DNA from: Mytilus edulis
Taxonomy: Eukaryota; Mollusca; Bivalvia; Mytilida; Mytilidae
DNA length: 64,000 bases
Direction: 5' to 3'
Assembly: GCF_963676685.1 (NCBI RefSeq)
Contig: NC_092344.1
Span: 97,680,749 to 97,744,748 of the forward strand
Below are positions 32,989 to 45,040 of the stretch, piece by piece (positions within the stretch are counted from its first letter, which is position 1; every line of letters starts with the position of its first letter). Made by a program: the position numbers and the translations under genes. Under the pieces are notes generated by a model, which worked only from the letters and a program-made list of their open reading frames with translations, searched no databases and was not told the DNA's origin.

Positions 32989-35696
32989 ACCTGTATCCAT
33001 TCCTGGCAGGTCAAATGTGTAGAAACTATTAATACACGTCTTGTGATGGTTGATGGAAATGGAGATGATAGAAGCAGCAATCATAGTAAAAAACACAGCA
33101 GCAACGAGTCTATAAAAAAGACAGAAGTATCCGCAAATTCAATTTGAGGTCCTATTTGGCAGTAGTGTTCTTTTGCTTCTAGATCGATACCCCACCCAAT
33201 TTGCTAGTTTAATATTTTTGAAGTATTGTTATTCATTAGTCATTACACTTGCTTTTTACCTTAAATTGATATTAATTATAAGCTTACGGGACTCTAAACA
33301 TGTTATGAGTTAAAAACTGGATTTTTGAAGCTTTGTTTATAAAACGTCGTTTTTTGAAAATTGTTGATAACAAATATTAAGGATTAAGGTTTATGTTTGA
33401 GAACAAACATTATCAAAGCCAAAACAGTATGGTTTGTATTGCTGTAGAGATTAGAATTAAAAAAAAATCAAAATTGAAACCCTTAAACATTTCAGCAGAT
33501 TTGAAAAGATGACCTTTAACCTCAAGTAAAAAAAAAAATAGGATCATATCAGGTCCTTGCGACAGACATAGTGTAATAGTACAAGGTTTCCTCTATCGAA
33601 TGATGTATTATATAAGTGTGTGTTCGGTGGGGAGATTAAACTAAAAAAATATACCTTCAGTCACCGCACTAGTATGCAACTAAAGTAATACGAATAGTGA
33701 AGTCAGTTGTTTATCGAGCCTGTAAATTTTGATACATTCAAGGTAAACTTATCGATCCGTGAAATACACTTTTTCTTTAAAAAAAACCAGGTAGGCAAAT
33801 TGAATTTCGAGGAGTAGTTTTATTGGTAAACATATTGATTTTGTTATCAATAGATTACTTGAAAACCCAACTTAATATTACTTGTATTACTATGCGCCAA
33901 TGAAAATTCATGGTCCTACATTCTTTCGATACTTTTATTTAGGCATTGCACAATTTCATGTTTTTTCTGTAACTGTTAATGACGTCTTCATACTAAATCC
34001 ATTGGATGGTTGAAGTGTAGTGATTGATATTTTAGTCTAAGATACATTATTGTTCTATAAGTTGTTGTTGGCTTTGGTCTAGTTTACAGTAACTTCGAGT
34101 TCGCTCGGATCTGTACGTAGTGTCTTTTTGTTGTTGGGATGTACAAGTACCCGGTCATATCCACTCTATTTTTTTGTTAGATGTATTTCTATTAGAATCA
34201 ATCTGATGTGTTAATCATTTTTCAGTCGACTTGTATAGTTCGTGATAATTGTGTTACACTGTTACACAACTGTGTTAAGTTAGGGGGAGGATTGGGATCC
34301 CGCTAACATGTTAAACCCCGCCACATTCTGTATGTATGTGCCTGTAAATCAGTGGTTGTCGTTTGTTGATGTGTTACACATTTGTTTTTCGTTAATTTAT
34401 GTACATACATTAGGCCGTTAGTTTTCTCGTTTGAATTGTTTTACATTCACGGTGGGTATGGTTGTCCTGCGAGAGAACGTTCTGTGCTGGTGATTCGGTC
34501 CTGACGGGTGCTGGTGATCAATGAAAAAATGTAAACAAAGACGAAAATGATGATTTTTGACGTTTTCACTCATAAAAAATGGAAGAAAACAGTTGAGATT
34601 TTCAATTTTGTTTCTTATGGGTTCATATGTAAACCATTAAAAAGTTGACTCTCTAAACTGTTTCAGTAAGCGTAACACAAAAATGCTCATTTTCAGAAAA
34701 TCTAGCACTGAAAAAATAAAACAAAAATGCTCATAGAGTCCGTTTTCTACACCGCAATCCACACGACAAAACTATTTTGTGAAAAAAACATTGCAATTTA
34801 TTAAAATTTAGCATTTTCTCAATTTATTCATGTCCTGATACTGTGCTAGTGGGTCCTGTCATTGTGCTGGTGGGTCCTGATACGGTGCTGGTGATTTCGG
34901 ATAAGAAATTGGTCATATTTGAAACAAATGTTACAAAATCAATAAAATTTGGCAGATGATTGTTGTCAATAGGATCTATGACTCCTATTTTAGCTCTTGT
35001 GCATCCATTTGGCTGTTTAATGTGTGTTTTCAAATGATCGTAACTTGTATAACATAATTACATAAAAGGGCAACATCTGTCGTCCAATATCTGATAACAA
35101 TATATAGTATCTAAAATGAGAATAGTTTTATTAAGATATTAAATGCCCCTTACATTGATGCTTCAACAATGACCAAAACCCATGCCGCATAGACATGTTT
35201 GTTAGCGCTCCGCATACCTCTCCCCACTTCCACCCAACCAACCCTCCTCATTTCCTCCTTCATTGTTACAGTGGTGTACCAACACAACAATTTATCACAT
35301 AAAATAATAACACAAAGACACAAATTATTGAACAACGAATGCTCGCAGATACTGAAAGCTAGTTCAAAGCCGCATGTTCAACTAATAGATTAACCATGTT
35401 CTCATATACAAAAATCCTAATAGTGTCGATTAAAAAAGTCTTAAAACTTTTAAGTTCACATTTTAATGTTTGATGAAGCAGAACTTTAAAAGTGTGCAGT
35501 GAATCTTGTGCTCACAATAGTTATTGTCATTATTATATTTACATAAGACTTATAAAGGAATTAAGAAGTTACACATGTACCAAGAAATATTTTACAGTTC
35601 AATTTAATGATCATGAATGGAAGGAAATGGTACGGAAGTTTACATAGGACAAAAAGAAATTGATAGTATTTTTTGGCGAAAGACTTCTTTGCATTA

Positions 35697-35985
35697 TATA
35701 GTACAGCTCTTCTATAAAAGCATGAAAAAAAAACTTTGATTGACTTGCTTGCTATGTTTGCTTGGATGTTTTCAAACAATAGGTAGGTGGAGTTTCAATA
35801 CATACTGGGATTTGCTTGGACAAATACAAACTGACAGGAATTGAAGTTAATGTTTATTGTCCAAACAAATTCTAGTATATAGTAAACAGACTACTTACCT
35901 GTTGTTTACAAACATCCAAACAATCATAGCAAGCAATTTTATCAATGGTTTGCTTTGCATATATTAATAGAAGAGCTGTAAATTC
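35697..35985. repeat. Foldback inverted repeat inside the TIR transposon (1)
   Basis: Arms of about 95 bases (35,697-35,793 and 35,888-35,985) pair imperfectly: ATAGTACAGCTCTTCTATAA and GCTTGCTATGTTTGCTTGGA at left against their complements at right, with a loop near 95 bases. Probably a nested MITE or a structural part of the transposon. Confidence 0.65.
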
Positions 35986-36689
35986 TAAAAAAAAATTCTT
36001 GTTGTCGTAGATGGTTAAATCCTCAACAAAATCTCAATAACTTTGTTGGAACGAATAAAGGTTTTAAATCAAATTTTCGTGGACTTTTTAGCTTCCATCC
36101 TTACGAGGCATGTTAGCTGTTCGTATGCTGTTGCACCTGACGCACGGAAACTTTCACATTTCCATCTTCTTTTCTGAAATATTTTACCCAGCTCATACTT
36201 GACAGGATTGTTATCCTAGTAAAAGGTGTAACCAATGAATTGAACACAAGTTGAAAATTCTACAATACTATATAATCCATTTTATGTGTCAATTTGTTCG
36301 AAAAAAGTCGAAAAGAAGAGAGTTTTTTTTAATGTCATGATTATCTGTCGCTTTCTAGATCTATGCTTAGCATTTGTTTCAGATGACATGGACTCCTCAC
36401 CCTGGTGATCCTGCTGCCTTTCATAACTTTATCCGTATACATATATTAATAGATAAACAAAAGGCTGCAACTGGTATTTTTGTATTTAAAATGATTCGTT
36501 GTAACGAGAATATTTGTGGTGAATGGAAACCTTGAGGGTAAAAATCTTAAATTGCTTATAAATGTTGCTGGACCCAGTTTCGTTATCTGATCTGAATTTT
36601 CTGAAATGTGCAAGGTAGATAGACATTGGCTTTTTGATTTTTTTTACTCGGTAAGTTTTGTCCTAATTGCTTGAACTTTTGCAATATTA

Positions 36690-36950
36690 AAGCCGATTTC
36701 AATGAGTGTGTAGACAAAGGGAATATCTTTGGTTATCTTGCTTGCTGAACAGAAAAGTCATTGTTAGATTATGTAAACTACCCTACTTTAAGAGTAGACT
36801 AGTCCGATAAATGACACATCTTTCTGTCTGTAGGACCAGGCTACTTCGAAAGGAGGGTAGTATACATTACCTAACAATGACTTCACGGTTTAGCTAACAA
36901 GCAAGCTAACCAAAAATATTACCTTTGCCTACATACTCAATGGAATCGGC
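36690..36950. repeat. Foldback inverted repeat inside the TIR transposon (2)
   Basis: The left arm (AGCCGATTTCAATGAGTGTG, AAGTCATTGTTAG) pairs with the right arm ending CATACTCAATGGAATCGGCT over about 95 bases with mismatches and a loop of about 75. Different in sequence from the foldback at 35,697-35,985. Confidence 0.65.
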
Positions 36951-39095
36951 TGTAACTAAAAACTCTAATACATTTTAACAGACAGTGGTCATGTTTGTTG
37001 ATGAATATTGTTTTTCCTAGATTCACTCTTGAAAAGTCATTTGGTAACATTTGGTCAAGTAATTTCAGAAAAGATCTTTTTGTAATTGCGGACGCCAAGA
37101 CAATACATGAACCTCACACGACCCCTCGACACAGGTGAGCTTAGATATGATCTTATAGCGATTCGGGTTGATAACCAATTGAAACTAGGCCAGTTTTTTG
37201 TGTGTGTAGATTTGTATTGTTTTAAACTGTTATGACCGTTTAAAGTTAAATGTAGGTGTTTAATCTAGGAATTTATTTTTTAAACTTATATACTTGTTTT
37301 ATACTCAATTGGTAGTATGAAGCTACGAGATATTTTAATTTTTGAAATTGACATATTCTAGTCTGCCCTTTCATAAAATATTGATTTTTTTTTAGTGTTC
37401 TATCGAACTTTCGAAAAAAATACCTGATAACCGTTCAGACAAAAAAATTATGTTGCAAAAATCTTACAGATACAGCAAGTGATTCTTGATAGCTATAGGA
37501 TACATTTTTCTTTTAAAATACAACTTTTAAATCTTACGGGAAACTATTCCAAGCTTAAAACTTTCACTGTAACCTCGTTCTAACTTATCCCCCACCCCAC
37601 CCCCCAAAAAAACCCAACCCAAACAAACATACCCGCAATACTATTGTCATTCTTATAGTCAGCACTTTAAAATTGTTCACAAACAAATGTGTTTCAAGCT
37701 GCTAAAGACATATGATTCAAACGCTCAGAAAGTCCTTTGTTCTATATGTTTGCTCTCCATTTTTATGCAAAACCTTTTACATTTTTATTTTATGGGTTAT
37801 TGTTGAAGGTTAACACATACTTCCTTTGGTTTCTTATGGAAATTTGTCCATTGACAACAAACATACCACATCATCTACTTTATATAAGTATTGTATAAAT
37901 TACAACGTATTTTGGTGAACTTGCAAAATGATCGTAATCACGAAAATCGTAAACATATTTTTTTTTTATTTTAAAAGGGGGAAAGAAGGGTTCCATTAAC
38001 AGGCAAATAAATAAGATTACAGTTAATTTAAAAAAAATAAAAAATAGGGGTATTTTTTTCTCTCATAATAACAGTAAACAGATTCACAACAATGTCAATT
38101 CCAAGAAAGTTGACAACAGTTAATTAGTCAATAACAGTACAGCATCAATGATCTTGAATATATGCCACTTTTAACTACAATATAAAGGCACAGAACCAGG
38201 ACATTGGAGCACAGAACCAGGACCGTTTTTCTTATCACCAACACAGCGTCAGGACAATTCCGTTTAACGAACTGGCACGACTTTTGCAATATAATATTGT
38301 TGTAATATACTTTGCATGGTACTTATGACGCATCAGAGAAAAATTAAGCAACAAAACAGTCGTTTTATTGCCGTTCTGATACAATGTAAACAAACCCACC
38401 AGCACAGAATCAGGACCCACCAGCACCTGACAGGACCAAATCACCAGCACAGAACGTTCTCTCGCAGGACAACCATACCCACCGTGACATTTGTGATTTC
38501 GAGGCCTTTTTTATGGCTGCGATATGGGCTTTGCTCATTGTTGAAGGCCGTACTGTGAACCTATAGCTGTTAATTTCTGTGCCATCTGGTCTCTTGTGGA
38601 GAGTTGTCTCATTGGCAATCATATCACATCTTCTTTTTATATTTATTAACACGTGTCGCACTAAATTAATTACTCGAATATATTCCTCACTATATGGCCT
38701 TTGACACAAGAATGGAAATACACTGTGCACAGAAATGAACTATGTGAATCTCAATAAAGAATAACTATTTTATCAAATAACATAAATACGATAAATTAAC
38801 GAGATACATGTACATTAAATATACACGAGATAAAGCATTTTATTATCGATTTCGGAGTTTGTTTTCAGATAAAAATACAGAACAGGTGTACATAATACTA
38901 CAACTATATGATAGTATATTTACATAACTTAACATGTTACATTGAAAACGAATCTTTCCAATCATCATTTCTGTAAAATTCATTTTCATAATATTCCATT
39001 ACATTCTATAAATCAAACCAGTATAAAAACATTAATTCATAAATTATGCTTAAAAAAAAGAATAGATATGACGAAAGATTTCGAAATTTTTAATG

Positions 39096-39268
39096 TCACT
39101 TTCGGTTTATGAATATGGTAAAGAAAGCAACAAACACCATACCAGACAGTGTATTTGTAGATTGAGTTGTAGAAGGAGCTGTGTTACACAAATTGGCGTT
39201 ACATAAATACTCTGTATAACTCGAACCTGGTGGTACCATACCATTCTTCTTACAGCCTCTTCTTACTT
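39096..39268 (-). CDS. Ly6/uPAR-type gene, unit 2, exon 3 (finger 3 and GPI tail)
   Basis: Acceptor ATATTTTCAG, then VRRGCKKNGMVPPGSSYTEY, LCNANLCN, a Thr/Ser-rich spacer, and the hydrophobic tail LSGMVFVAFFTIFINRK to TGA. Phase 1 matches exon 2 at 42,494-42,628. Compared with unit 1, thirteen codons change amino acid and only one is silent, while the cysteines and the tail framework are kept. A 281-base dispersed repeat (39,313-39,593) sits 45 bases upstream of the acceptor. Confidence 0.85.
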
Positions 39269-39312
39269 CTGAAAATATAACCAAGAGATGTACTATCTTA
39301 AAACATAAAGAA

Positions 39313-39593
39313 CAAGAATGTGTCCATAGTACACGGATGCCCATCCGCACTATCATTTTCTGTGTTCAGTAGACCGTGAAAATGGGATAAAATCTCAAAT
39401 CTGGCATTAAAATTAGAAAGATCATATCATGGATGGGAATGTGTGTACTAAGTCTCAAGTTGATTGGACTTCAACTTCATCAAAAACTACCTCGACCACA
39501 AACTTTAACCTGAAGCGGGACAAACGGAGGAACGGACGGACGAACGGACGGACGCACAGAACAGAAAACATAATGCTTATAAATGGGGCATAA
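39313..39593 (+). repeat. Dispersed repeat insertion, unit 2 only
   Basis: Begins CAAGAATGTGTCCATAGTAC and ends in GGACGGACGAACGGACGG units followed by GGGGCATA; unit 1 is continuous here (ACATACAGAAAAATGTATGAC at about 4,117). Similar repeats are common in mussel sequence (recalled, not searched). It lies in intron 2, close to the exon 3 acceptor. Confidence 0.7.
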
Positions 39594-39829
39594 AATGTAT
39601 GACAATTAATAGAGCACTGCGAAGAAAGTCAAAATGAAGCAAAACAAAGATACATAAAACCGCTTCAAGTTGTATGCACAAATACGTGTCATTCTGAAAT
39701 GAGGCCCCTGTGAGTAGGCTAAAACATTTCGCACATATTACATACATACACCACATGGAAAGATTATGAAAGAGTTATTTTACGTGCTGAGAGCATGACA
39801 ATCTGCTAAGATTGGACGAAAGTAAACTC

Positions 39830-40430
39830 ATCATAGATACCAGGACTAAATTTTGTATACACGCCAGACGCGCGTTTCGTCTACAACAGACTCATCAGTG
39901 ACGTCCGAATCCAACAAAAAAAAATCATAAAGCCAAATAAAGTACAAAATTGAAGAGCATTCAGATCCAAAATTCCTAAAAGTGTTGCCAAATACAGCTA
40001 AGGTAATATATGCCTGAGGTAGAAAAGCCTTATTATTTCAAAAAAATCAAAATTTTGTAAACAGTTAATTTATAAATATAACAATATCAAAGATAATTCA
40101 TGTCAGCGCAAAAAGTGCTGACTACTGGGCTTGTGATACCCTCGGGGAAATAATTCTCCACCATAAGTGGCATCGACCCAGTGGTTGTAAATAAACTCAT
40201 CATAGATACCAGGACTAAATTTTGTATATACGCCAGACGCGCGTTTCGTCTACAAAAGACTCATCAGTGACGCTCGAATCCAGAAAAGTTTAAAAAAGCC
40301 AAATAAAGTACAAAGTTGAAGAGCATTGCGATCCAATATTCCTAAAAATATTGCCAAATATAGCTAAGATAATCTATGCCTGAGGTAGAAAAGCCTTATT
40401 ATTTCAAAAAATTCAAAATTTTGTAAAAGG
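39830..40430 (+). repeat. Two tandem copies of family B repeat, unit 2 only
   Basis: Two copies in the same orientation, each starting AAACTCATCATAGATACCAG and carrying CGCCAGACGCGCGTTTCGTC. The first continues through CTGACTACTGGGCTTGTGAT; the second is shorter. Unit 1 lacks both, reading straight through GGACGAAAAAGGTAGTATAC. Confidence 0.75.
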
Positions 40431-40490
40431 TAGTATACAAAAAAAAAATATATCCAAAAACGGACGCTTAAAAAAGATATTGTGTGTTAA

Positions 40491-41175
40491 ATAAAGGCAA
40501 CAGTAGTATACCGCTGTTCAAAACTTATAAATCCATGGACAAAAAAAAAAATCGAGGTAACAAACTAAAACTGAGGGAAACGCATTAAATATAAGAGGAG
40601 AACAACGACACAACATTAAAATGTAACACACACAGAAACGGACTAAGCATTAGACAAAATCCTATAAGAATAACAAATATAACATCAAAACCAAATACAT
40701 GTATTTGGGATAGATAAGTACCGTGACACGTCTTATAGTAATGTGAATTCACACTCAAAAATAAGAGAAAACAAACGACACAACGGAAACACAACGTTAA
40801 AATGTAACACACACAGAAACGAACTATAATATAACAATGGCCATATTCCTGACTTGGTACAATACATTTTTAAAGGAAAAAAATGGTGGGTTGAACCTGG
40901 TTTTGTGGCATGCCAAACCTCGCACTTTAATGGCAATGTTAAATATAACATTAAAATGACAACATAATATTACAGGACTACAATACAAATAAATAGGAAC
41001 ACGCGTATTATGCAAAGAAACACATGAATAATAGATAACAAAAGGCATCAGGTTTAAAATTCAATACGCCAAAAACGCGCCTCGTCCACACAAGACTGAC
41101 CCAGATATAAAAGTTCGAAAGTCAAAAAAAAGTTCAATGTTGTACAGCACTGAGGATCAAAAGTTGAAAGGTTAA
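40491..41175. repeat. Composite dispersed repeat (families C and B), unit 2 only
   Basis: Starts AAAGGCAACAGTAGTATACC with GCTGTTCAAAAC. It contains AATGTAACACACACAGAAAC twice and ends in a short family B tail (ATACGCCAAAAACGCGCCTC). A shorter relative is at 53,489-53,768. Unit 1 joins directly across it (GTGTATTAAATCAGCAATAAG). Confidence 0.65.
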
Positions 41176-41587
41176 ATCAGCAATAAGTTTCAATCGTAGG
41201 CACATATATATCCACAAAGAAAATGAGAAACATTAGATAATTCTTACATTCAGTCAATTGATTTATTCGTAATTTCTAATCAAACTAAGTATTCTCCTTA
41301 GTGTTATGGTTCAACACATATCGCGATAAAGAAGTATGCTAAGATTGAAGGTCACATTTTATCAAATATAGATGGCAGGTGGCAGGATTTCGTCGCAGAA
41401 TGAATTGTGACAAAATTTGATTTTTTTTTATAAGCTATATCTTGATATATTTTAATGTTAGAAATCTTTATTACATAGTATGGCTATGCAATGATAATAG
41501 CACGATATAAAAACAATACCATAAGCAAATATTATTTTTTTTTGTATATAGATATAGGAATATATTTATCAAAGGTACAAGGATTAT

Positions 41588-41790
41588 AATTTAGTAGATG
41601 TGGTGTGAGTGCCAATGAGACAACTCTCCGCCCAAATAACAAATTTATAAAAGTAAACCATTATAGGTCAATGTACGGCCTTCAACACGGAGCCTTGGCT
41701 CACACCGCACAAAAAGCTATAAAGGGCTCCAAAACTACTAGTGTAAAACCATTCAAACGGGAAAACCAACGGTCTAATGTATAACCCGCA
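41588..41790 (-). repeat. Dispersed repeat, unit 2 only
   Basis: Carries GATGTGGTGTGAGTGCCAAT, GAGACAACTCTCC, GTAAACCATTATAGGTCAAT and ACACGGAGCCTTGGCTCACA. Related to 21,395-21,525 and at its left end to the tail of family A. Absent at the matching place in unit 1 (about 4,810-4,830). Confidence 0.65.
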
Positions 41791-42493
41791 TATGTTGTCT
41801 CACATATTTTATTTAAACACCGCTTTGGAGAGTCACAAGTTTTAAAAAATATATGTCCATAATCCACTTTACTAGAATGGTCTGATTATAACCACAATTA
41901 AACGAATATGAAAAATTAATGTGTGTGCTATACATTTTCTAGAACCAATGACACCCTTGTTCACCTTTACTTTCCGATTTAAAAATGTAAGGGTCATTTG
42001 AGCTTTAAGTTCTACGTATACAAGGCATCATTATATCCTATTTGTATCAATTGCGTGAGTCCAAAACCTGACAAAGGATCAAGTTATATCATACGCCAAT
42101 CCATATTCATATAGACACGTACACTTTCGTTAATACCGGCCTCTACATTTTGCGTTTCGTGGCAGTTTCATCACCACGATTAAAAGAAATCTAAGGAATA
42201 TTTTAATCGAATTTAGTGTAGAAATATTTGGAAATATTATATACAAATACTTGTTACCATAACATGGAATAATATGGATTGAAGTTGTTCCATTTGTGAC
42301 AATTTCATGTTCCTATAAATCTTTAATTTTTATAAGTTTGAAAAAATCTAGTGCCAAAGATTTATTTTTGATATACACATGTATATCAGTGTATTAAGAA
42401 TTCAAAATGAAGAAAACTATAAAATGGATCCCCAAAAAGAGACTTGGTTACAAAAAAAAACCCGATTCTAAAAGGCAAATAAAGTATACATAC

Positions 42494-42628
42494 CACTGGC
42501 ATAAGAAAATAAAACCCATTTGTAGCATTGTGTGTTACAAGAAACAGTTTTCAAGTAGTTTGGCAATGGATCTGTCAGGCCACAAGAACTTTGTTGATTG
42601 GACGAAGTACAATTATAACATTGAAAAG
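42494..42628 (-). CDS. Ly6/uPAR-type gene, unit 2, exon 2 (fingers 1 and 2)
   Basis: A 135-base phase 1-1 exon: acceptor TATTTTCAG, then (G)CT TTT CAA TGT. The peptide begins FQCYNCTSSNQQSSCGLTDP and continues LPNYLKTVSCNTQCYKW to YAS; donor G/GTATGTAT. The five cysteines here plus three in exon 3 make the eight of a four-disulphide Ly6 fold. The plus strand is open here by chance. Bases on the 5' side (minus sense) remain similar to unit 1 into intron 1. Confidence 0.9.
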
Positions 42629-42948
42629 CTGAAAATATAAAGTAACATTAATAGCATTTGTATACGATATACACATATATAGCATGGTTGAAATCTCCAT
42701 AAACAGTTTAAAACCGGCCAAGTACATTTTTATGTGTCTTTCCCAACCAAAGAACATAGGTAGTTGTAACCCGACGTCTCTTTTTCTTTGTATTAAAAGA
42801 AAATGGTCTTAACAAAATTTTCAATTTTTTTTTTCTTCACTACTTTTTTTTAAACCAAATACTTTAAACAAAATATTTGATGCCTCTTCGCTTAACAAGT
42901 GACATTTAGGAGTAAAAAAAAAAAGAATGGTCAACCGATTCCGAAACG

Positions 42949-43054
42949 ATGGAAATAAAGCAGATATCTACTCGAAACACTGCTGAAAAGTTACGCGAGA
43001 TTTGGCGGAAAAATGTTTCGGAAGAGGAGAAAACACCAAATCAATTCTGGAAAG
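42949..43054 (+). CDS. Possible first coding exon, plus strand (unrecognised)
   Basis: An ATG opens 35 codons of strongly charged sequence (EKLREIWRKNVSEEEKTPNQ, then FWK) that end at a good donor, AAAG/GTAAGATG. A second exon was not found. I see no clear match in unit 1. It could be a chance frame or a transposon-derived exon. Confidence 0.25.
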
Positions 43055-43423
43055 GTAAGATGTAATTTCTAGATTATTATTCTTAACAGTAGGGTAAAAA
43101 AGAATAAATGAAGTTAACACAGGTAATTGAAAAATGTTTATTCAAAAGGGCTAAAACAAAAGTTAACCTTATCAATGTTCAGAAGCAGACATGTGCATTT
43201 CCAAATGACCAAAAGCAAGCAACATAGCAATTAAATCATCTGTATCTAGAGGATTTCGATACCCTGTACATCAATGTGTTACGCAGGCTCTATTAAGTAA
43301 TAGATGTCTGCAACGCTGGAAGAGTAGTTCTCAGTCCAGAACAAGGAACGCTTTACACAAAAACTCTTTAAATTAATTGAAGTATCTCAAAACATTAAAA
43401 GCAACTACGAGGACGAGTCAAAA

Positions 43424-43717
43424 CAACAACAACAACAACAACAATTTTTATTTGTCAATCAAGACGCCCCGAGGAGCAGTACAATTATAGTTTAAATTAA
43501 AGTGTACAAATAATTGTGGTGATTTTTTTCATTGAAGTTACAATACATGACAATAAAACTAAAACTATATTATATAAGAGAAGGGAGACAACAGACACAG
43601 TATATATTCTCAAAGATAATGAGTGAGTGAACACAATCAGTACCGTTTTATAATTAGAGGAGCTGTGGACTACTCATGTGTTAATACTTAGTTTTACTCT
43701 TCTAGTCTTTATTAAAC
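43424..43717 (-). mobile_element. Retroposon fragment with (ACA)n tail, unit 2 only
   Basis: Begins with about eight ACA units and AATTTTTATTTGTCAATC, so the element is reversed with a (TGT)n tail at its 3' end. Unit 1 reads across without it (GGACGAGTCAAAAAAGGAAC at about 22,343). About 290 bases, no ORF; a truncated LINE or a SINE. Confidence 0.65.
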
Positions 43718-44982
43718 AGGAACCAACGAAAATTCAGTTTAAGTGTATGGCCAAAACACTCCGAGGAGAAAGAAAAGAAAATAAGAAACGTTAATATATA
43801 TATAATTATAGATGTCAATGAATTAAATGCAAATCAAATAGAACTTTTTAAAAGAGTCTTAAATTTTAAACCGACGCATACATCCATTCATTAAGAACTT
43901 GAAGAACACATACAAACATTTTTACATAGATAAAAGAAATACAATGAAGAGGAAGATGAATGTTCAATAAGGAAAACAAATCAAATTTCATTTCCTCAAG
44001 TGAAATAATGTTTATCTTAAAAGATGCATAGCAACTTATTAAAATAGTACTCCCACTTCAGCGGGAAACATTTTGTTCTTGTGACAAACAACGTAAAAAT
44101 GTCCAAAATCTTGTTAGAAAATGAATATTCTTACTAAAAAAATTGCGAATGAAAATGTGGAATGTGTCAAAGAGCCAACAAGTAGCATTTAGTATTGCTG
44201 ATTTTCATTCAGATACCAAGTATCCCGCTTAAACGAAAATGAGAGAGACGGCGTTTTAAGCAGATAAGATACATCAATTTCATTTTTGAACAATAAATAG
44301 GTATAGTTTTAATTGTCTTTGGCGAATAAATATTCTGTGTCATTTTTTTTTATATTTAAATGTATGAACAATGATTGTCCGAAATATGCATGTACACTAT
44401 TTTCACTGGATAACGATTGTTGAACCATAGTTTTGTATGAAACCCATACATATGGTAATACAGAACACACAAAATTAAAAGTATTCAGTCTCAATGAAAT
44501 ACCTTGGCGTGTGCTATAATAATTTGGAATCACTACTATTATATACGATTGTTAAAATTGATATTTACCGGCACCCAAAAGTTCACAGTACAGAGAAGAT
44601 ATTTTTTTTCCAAAGGACTCAGTAGGTATGTTGATTGTTCATTTTGTCCATATTCTATGTATATCTCCAAGCGTACTTTTTTAATTTCGAATAATGTCAT
44701 AAGATGCCAAAGTTTAAAGAGATTAAACTCAGTATTTTAGCAGTTGTGACTTTATTTTACATATATCAGTGACGATAGAAATACGATGTTTTCAAAGAAA
44801 TTGAACAAAGTATTAGGACTACACGGAAACTATTATGCTATGTGTACTAGCTATCAAGAGTGTACATGTGTGGTGAAGATTTTGTCTATTTGCGCCTATA
44901 ATTCAACCACTTTGCTATTTCAAAATCTGTAATTTGAATCTAATATAAAATTAAAGTAATAAAATTAAAAAATAATAATTAC

Positions 44983-45040
44983 CTGAAACTTCACCAATGA
45001 TAAAAACACAAATAAACAATATAACGACTGTGACCCTCAT
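44983..45040 (-). CDS. Alternative Ly6 first exon, unit 2 proximal copy
   Basis: Intact signal-peptide exon: ATG through MRVTVVILFICVFIIGEVS to a TCAG/GTAATT donor, phase 1 as needed for exon 2 at 42,494-42,628. Unlike its unit 1 counterpart (23,358-23,415) it has no stop. It is closer to exon 2 than the distal copy, so both could serve as alternative starts or only one may be used. Confidence 0.65.

Larger units (their letters stand above)
34448..38486. mobile_element. 4.04-kb TIR transposon, CACGGTG termini, 5-bp target duplication
   Basis: Both ends begin CACGGTGGGTATGGTTGTCC when read inward. The inverted repeats are identical for about 48 bases and continue to about 70 with few mismatches. 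The 5-base duplication ACATT flanks it (34,443-34,447; 38,487-38,491) and the empty site survives in unit 1. Subterminal repeats of GTGCTGGTGGGTCCTG type occur at 34,474-34,515 and 34,834-34,900, and inverted at 38,190-38,250 and 38,395-38,455. No transposase frame is visible, so it is non-autonomous. The 5-base duplication and CAC-x-GTG end fit Transib/RAG-type transposons; that assignment is inference. Confidence 0.85.
34263..38640 (+). repeat. Family A repeat split by a transposon (unit 2 orthologue of 3,083-3,440)
   Basis: The left part (34,263-34,447) stops at GAATTGTTTTACATT and the right part (38,487-38,640) resumes with ACATTTGTGATTTCGAGGCC. Together they restore the unit 1 copy apart from the 5-base duplication. 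This dates the transposon after the segmental duplication. Confidence 0.85.

Noticed and set aside
38410-38730. 106-residue minus-strand ORF
   Set aside because: Lies over the right inverted repeat and subterminal repeats of the TIR transposon and the adjoining family A repeat.
39096-39356. Taking the ATG at 39,356 as the start of a small gene
   Set aside because: The first 30 codons come from an inserted dispersed repeat and intron; the coding part begins at the acceptor at 39,268.
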